NCBI GenBank assembly: GCA_029261795.1
Contig: JAJDAP010000061.1
Coordinates: 1 to 64,000 of the forward strand
Length of the DNA stretch: 64,000 nt
Reading direction: 5' to 3'
DNA from: Deltaproteobacteria bacterium
GTDB taxonomy: Bacteria > Myxococcota_A > UBA9160 > UBA6930
Each line of letters opens with the position of its first letter. Position 1 is the first letter of the stretch. The position numbers were made by a program, and so were the translations under genes. Below, piece by piece: positions 62,743 through 64,000 of this stretch. Below the pieces are notes generated by a model, which saw only the letters and a list, made by a program, of their open reading frames with translations, did not search any database and had not been told where the DNA came from.

Positions 62743-63383
62743 TGATTACCATCAATCTTCTTCCGGTTCGCGAAGAACGCCGCCGAGCCGGCGTGCTCCA
62801 GCTGGTGGCGCTCATGGGCGCCAGTCTGCTGGTCTCGATCGCGATCAGCGCGCTGGCGCATTGGAGCATTCGCTCGGACGTCAACGCCTCCTTGCTCGCC
62901 GGGGCAAAGGCCCAGGCGCAGATCGATCAGTTCGGGCCGCAGCTCAAGCAGGTCGAGGAATACCGCACCGTCAAGGCCGACATCGAGCGCAAGCTCGACG
63001 TGATCGGCCGACTCTCCGATGCGCGTTCGGGCCCGGTTCACGTGTTCGACGAGATCTCGGCGCAGATTCCGGATCGCGTCTGGCTCGAGACCATCGGCGT
63101 CCGGGACGGCGAGCTGACGGTGAAGGGCATGAGTCTCGACAACGAGCTCGTCGCGCTGTTCCTCACCGGCATGGAAGACTCGGCCTACTTCAAGAACGTC
63201 GAGTTGCTCCGAACCGAAGCCAAGGAGAAGGACGGCTTCAAGTTGAACGCCTTCGAAGTGAGCGCGTTCCTGACTTCGCCCGAGGCCGAGCGCCTGGCGC
63301 GAGAAGCCGCTGCGAAGACGAACCCTGCCGATCCGGGCAATGGCGCCCGCGGTCTGCAGCGCCTGACCGGCAAGAAGCTCTAG
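62742..63383 (+). CDS. pilN: Pilus alignment protein PilN
   Basis: 213 aa, ATG at 62742. It begins with MITINLLPVREERR, the conserved PilM-binding N-terminus (INLLP), followed by one TM (LMGASLLVSIAISALAHW), a coiled coil and a periplasmic ferredoxin-like domain. It links PilM to PilO and the secretin. Tail KTNPADPGNGARGL is extra. Confidence 0.94.
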   Translation: MITINLLPVREERRRAGVLQLVALMGASLLVSIAISALAHWSIRSDVNASLLAGAKAQAQIDQFGPQLKQVEEYRTVKADIERKLDVIGRLSDARSGPVHVFDEISAQIPDRVWLETIGVRDGELTVKGMSLDNELVALFLTGMEDSAYFKNVELLRTEAKEKDGFKLNAFEVSAFLTSPEAERLAREAAAKTNPADPGNGARGLQRLTGKKL

Positions 63384-63392
63384 GAGAGACTC

Positions 63393-64000
63393 ATGGATCT
63401 TGGTCTCGAGAAATATCAGGGCCAGCTGGACAAGCTGGCGAAGCTACCGAGGGCGGTCCGGATCTCGCTGGTGCCGATCATCGCGGTGCTGGTGGTGGGA
63501 CTCTACGGCTACTTCCTCTACATGCCTGCCAAGGCCGAGCTCCGGTCCGGTCACGAGCGACTGCTCCAGCTCCAGCGCAAGCTCTCCGAGGTTCGTGCGG
63601 TGGCGTCGAACGAGGGCGCCGTCAAAGAAGAGATCGCGGTCCTCGAGAAGAAGCTTGGCAATGCGCTGCGTCAGCTTCCGGACTCGAAGGAGCTACCGGT
63701 CCTGCTGACGGACATCACCAGCCTCGGCAAGAACTCGGGCCTCGAGTTCAAGGCATTCCGACCCCAGGAAGAAGAGCGCAAGGCGTTCTACGCCGAGGTG
63801 CCCATCGATATCGAGTTCACTGGCCAATTCCACGACATCGCGACCTTCTTCGACGAAGTATCCCGGTTGCCGCGGATCGTGAACATCGGGGAACTCGCCG
63901 TCACCGTGACGCGGGAGACCACGACCAACACCTGGCTCTCCGTCAAGGGGCAGGCCACGACGTTCCGATTCGTCGAGCCTGAACCTGAGGCGAGCCAGGC
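63393..64000 (+). CDS. pilO: Pilus alignment protein PilO (cut by window end)
   Basis: At least 202 aa; ATG at 63393 after TAGGAGAGA, open to the window edge. An N-terminal cytoplasmic helix (LEKYQGQLDKLAKLPRAV), a TM (ISLVPIIAVLVVGLYGYFLY), a coiled coil (ERLLQLQRKLSEVRAVASNE) and the start of the periplasmic domain with GLEFKAFRPQEEE and DIATFFDEVSRLPRIV. PilP and PilQ should follow beyond the window. Confidence 0.92.
   Translation, partial: MDLGLEKYQGQLDKLAKLPRAVRISLVPIIAVLVVGLYGYFLYMPAKAELRSGHERLLQLQRKLSEVRAVASNEGAVKEEIAVLEKKLGNALRQLPDSKELPVLLTDITSLGKNSGLEFKAFRPQEEERKAFYAEVPIDIEFTGQFHDIATFFDEVSRLPRIVNIGELAVTVTRETTTNTWLSVKGQATTFRFVEPEPEASQ

Overview
The window is GC-rich and densely coded. 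Many genes start at GTG or TTG and many are joined by ATGA/GTGA stop-start overlaps. Several traits point to a deltaproteobacterial-type lineage (Myxococcota or a relative): an MglA-like GTPase, four NtrC-type sigma-54 activators, a complete PilB/T/C-PilS/R block with a PilY1 tip cluster, and large GAF and receiver proteins. I cannot fix the genus. No rRNA, tRNA, CRISPR array or prophage is visible. The only mobile DNA I see is the 3' end of an IS630-type transposase at the left edge and a pair of inverted ~145-bp repeats near 12 kb.

Layout. (1) 1-140 is the IS630 end, which seems to cut the last part of a GAF/GGDEF-like gene. (2) 137-9279, minus strand, is one coupled operon: nadC, birA, coaX, an unusual EF-G paralogue, a HEAT-like protein, an MglA-like GTPase and the GAF protein. 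(3) 9360-13197 holds a large response regulator, a PP2C phosphatase, the inverted repeats and a FliA/WhiG-type sigma factor. (4) 13577-18632 is a two-component island with two NtrC-type regulators, a hybrid-like kinase and a stand-alone receiver. (5) 18702-25086 has a membrane/coiled-coil protein ending in a RelE-like domain, two methyltransferases, then a glycosyltransferase/methyltransferase/glycosyltransferase cluster. (6) 25417-32251 is a cell-wall recycling block: AnmK, an MBL-fold hydrolase, MurU-like, AmgK-like, an SpmA-SpmB fusion and a PBP4-type carboxypeptidase. (7) 32248-35580 has small membrane and HTH proteins, rsmD, coaD and coaBC. (8) 35577-39630 is an NfeD/slipin/HflK/HflC membrane-raft operon, followed by lptG, ribF and a flippase-like gene. 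(9) 42871-64000 is type IV pilus: pilB, pilT, pilC, pilS, pilR, a second kinase, the minor pilins fimT/pilV/pilW/pilX, a lipoprotein, pilY1, a small secreted protein, a terminator, a divergent NtrC regulator, then an HTH gene and pilM, pilN and pilO (cut by the window end).

How the parts fit. The pilus section reads as motor, then sensors, then tip. A GG-N10-GC sigma-54 promoter with an upstream perfect palindrome lies directly after pilR and the second kinase and directly before the minor-pilin operon, so PilR control of tip assembly is the simplest model. PilB has an MshEN-like N-terminus that could bind c-di-GMP. The tip proteins share acidic calcium-loop-like motifs. The major pilin, the prepilin peptidase and the secretin are not in the window. 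CoaX, CoaD and CoaBC are here, so most of the CoA pathway is present. AnmK, AmgK-like and MurU-like proteins together suggest recycling of anhydroMurNAc back to UDP-MurNAc.
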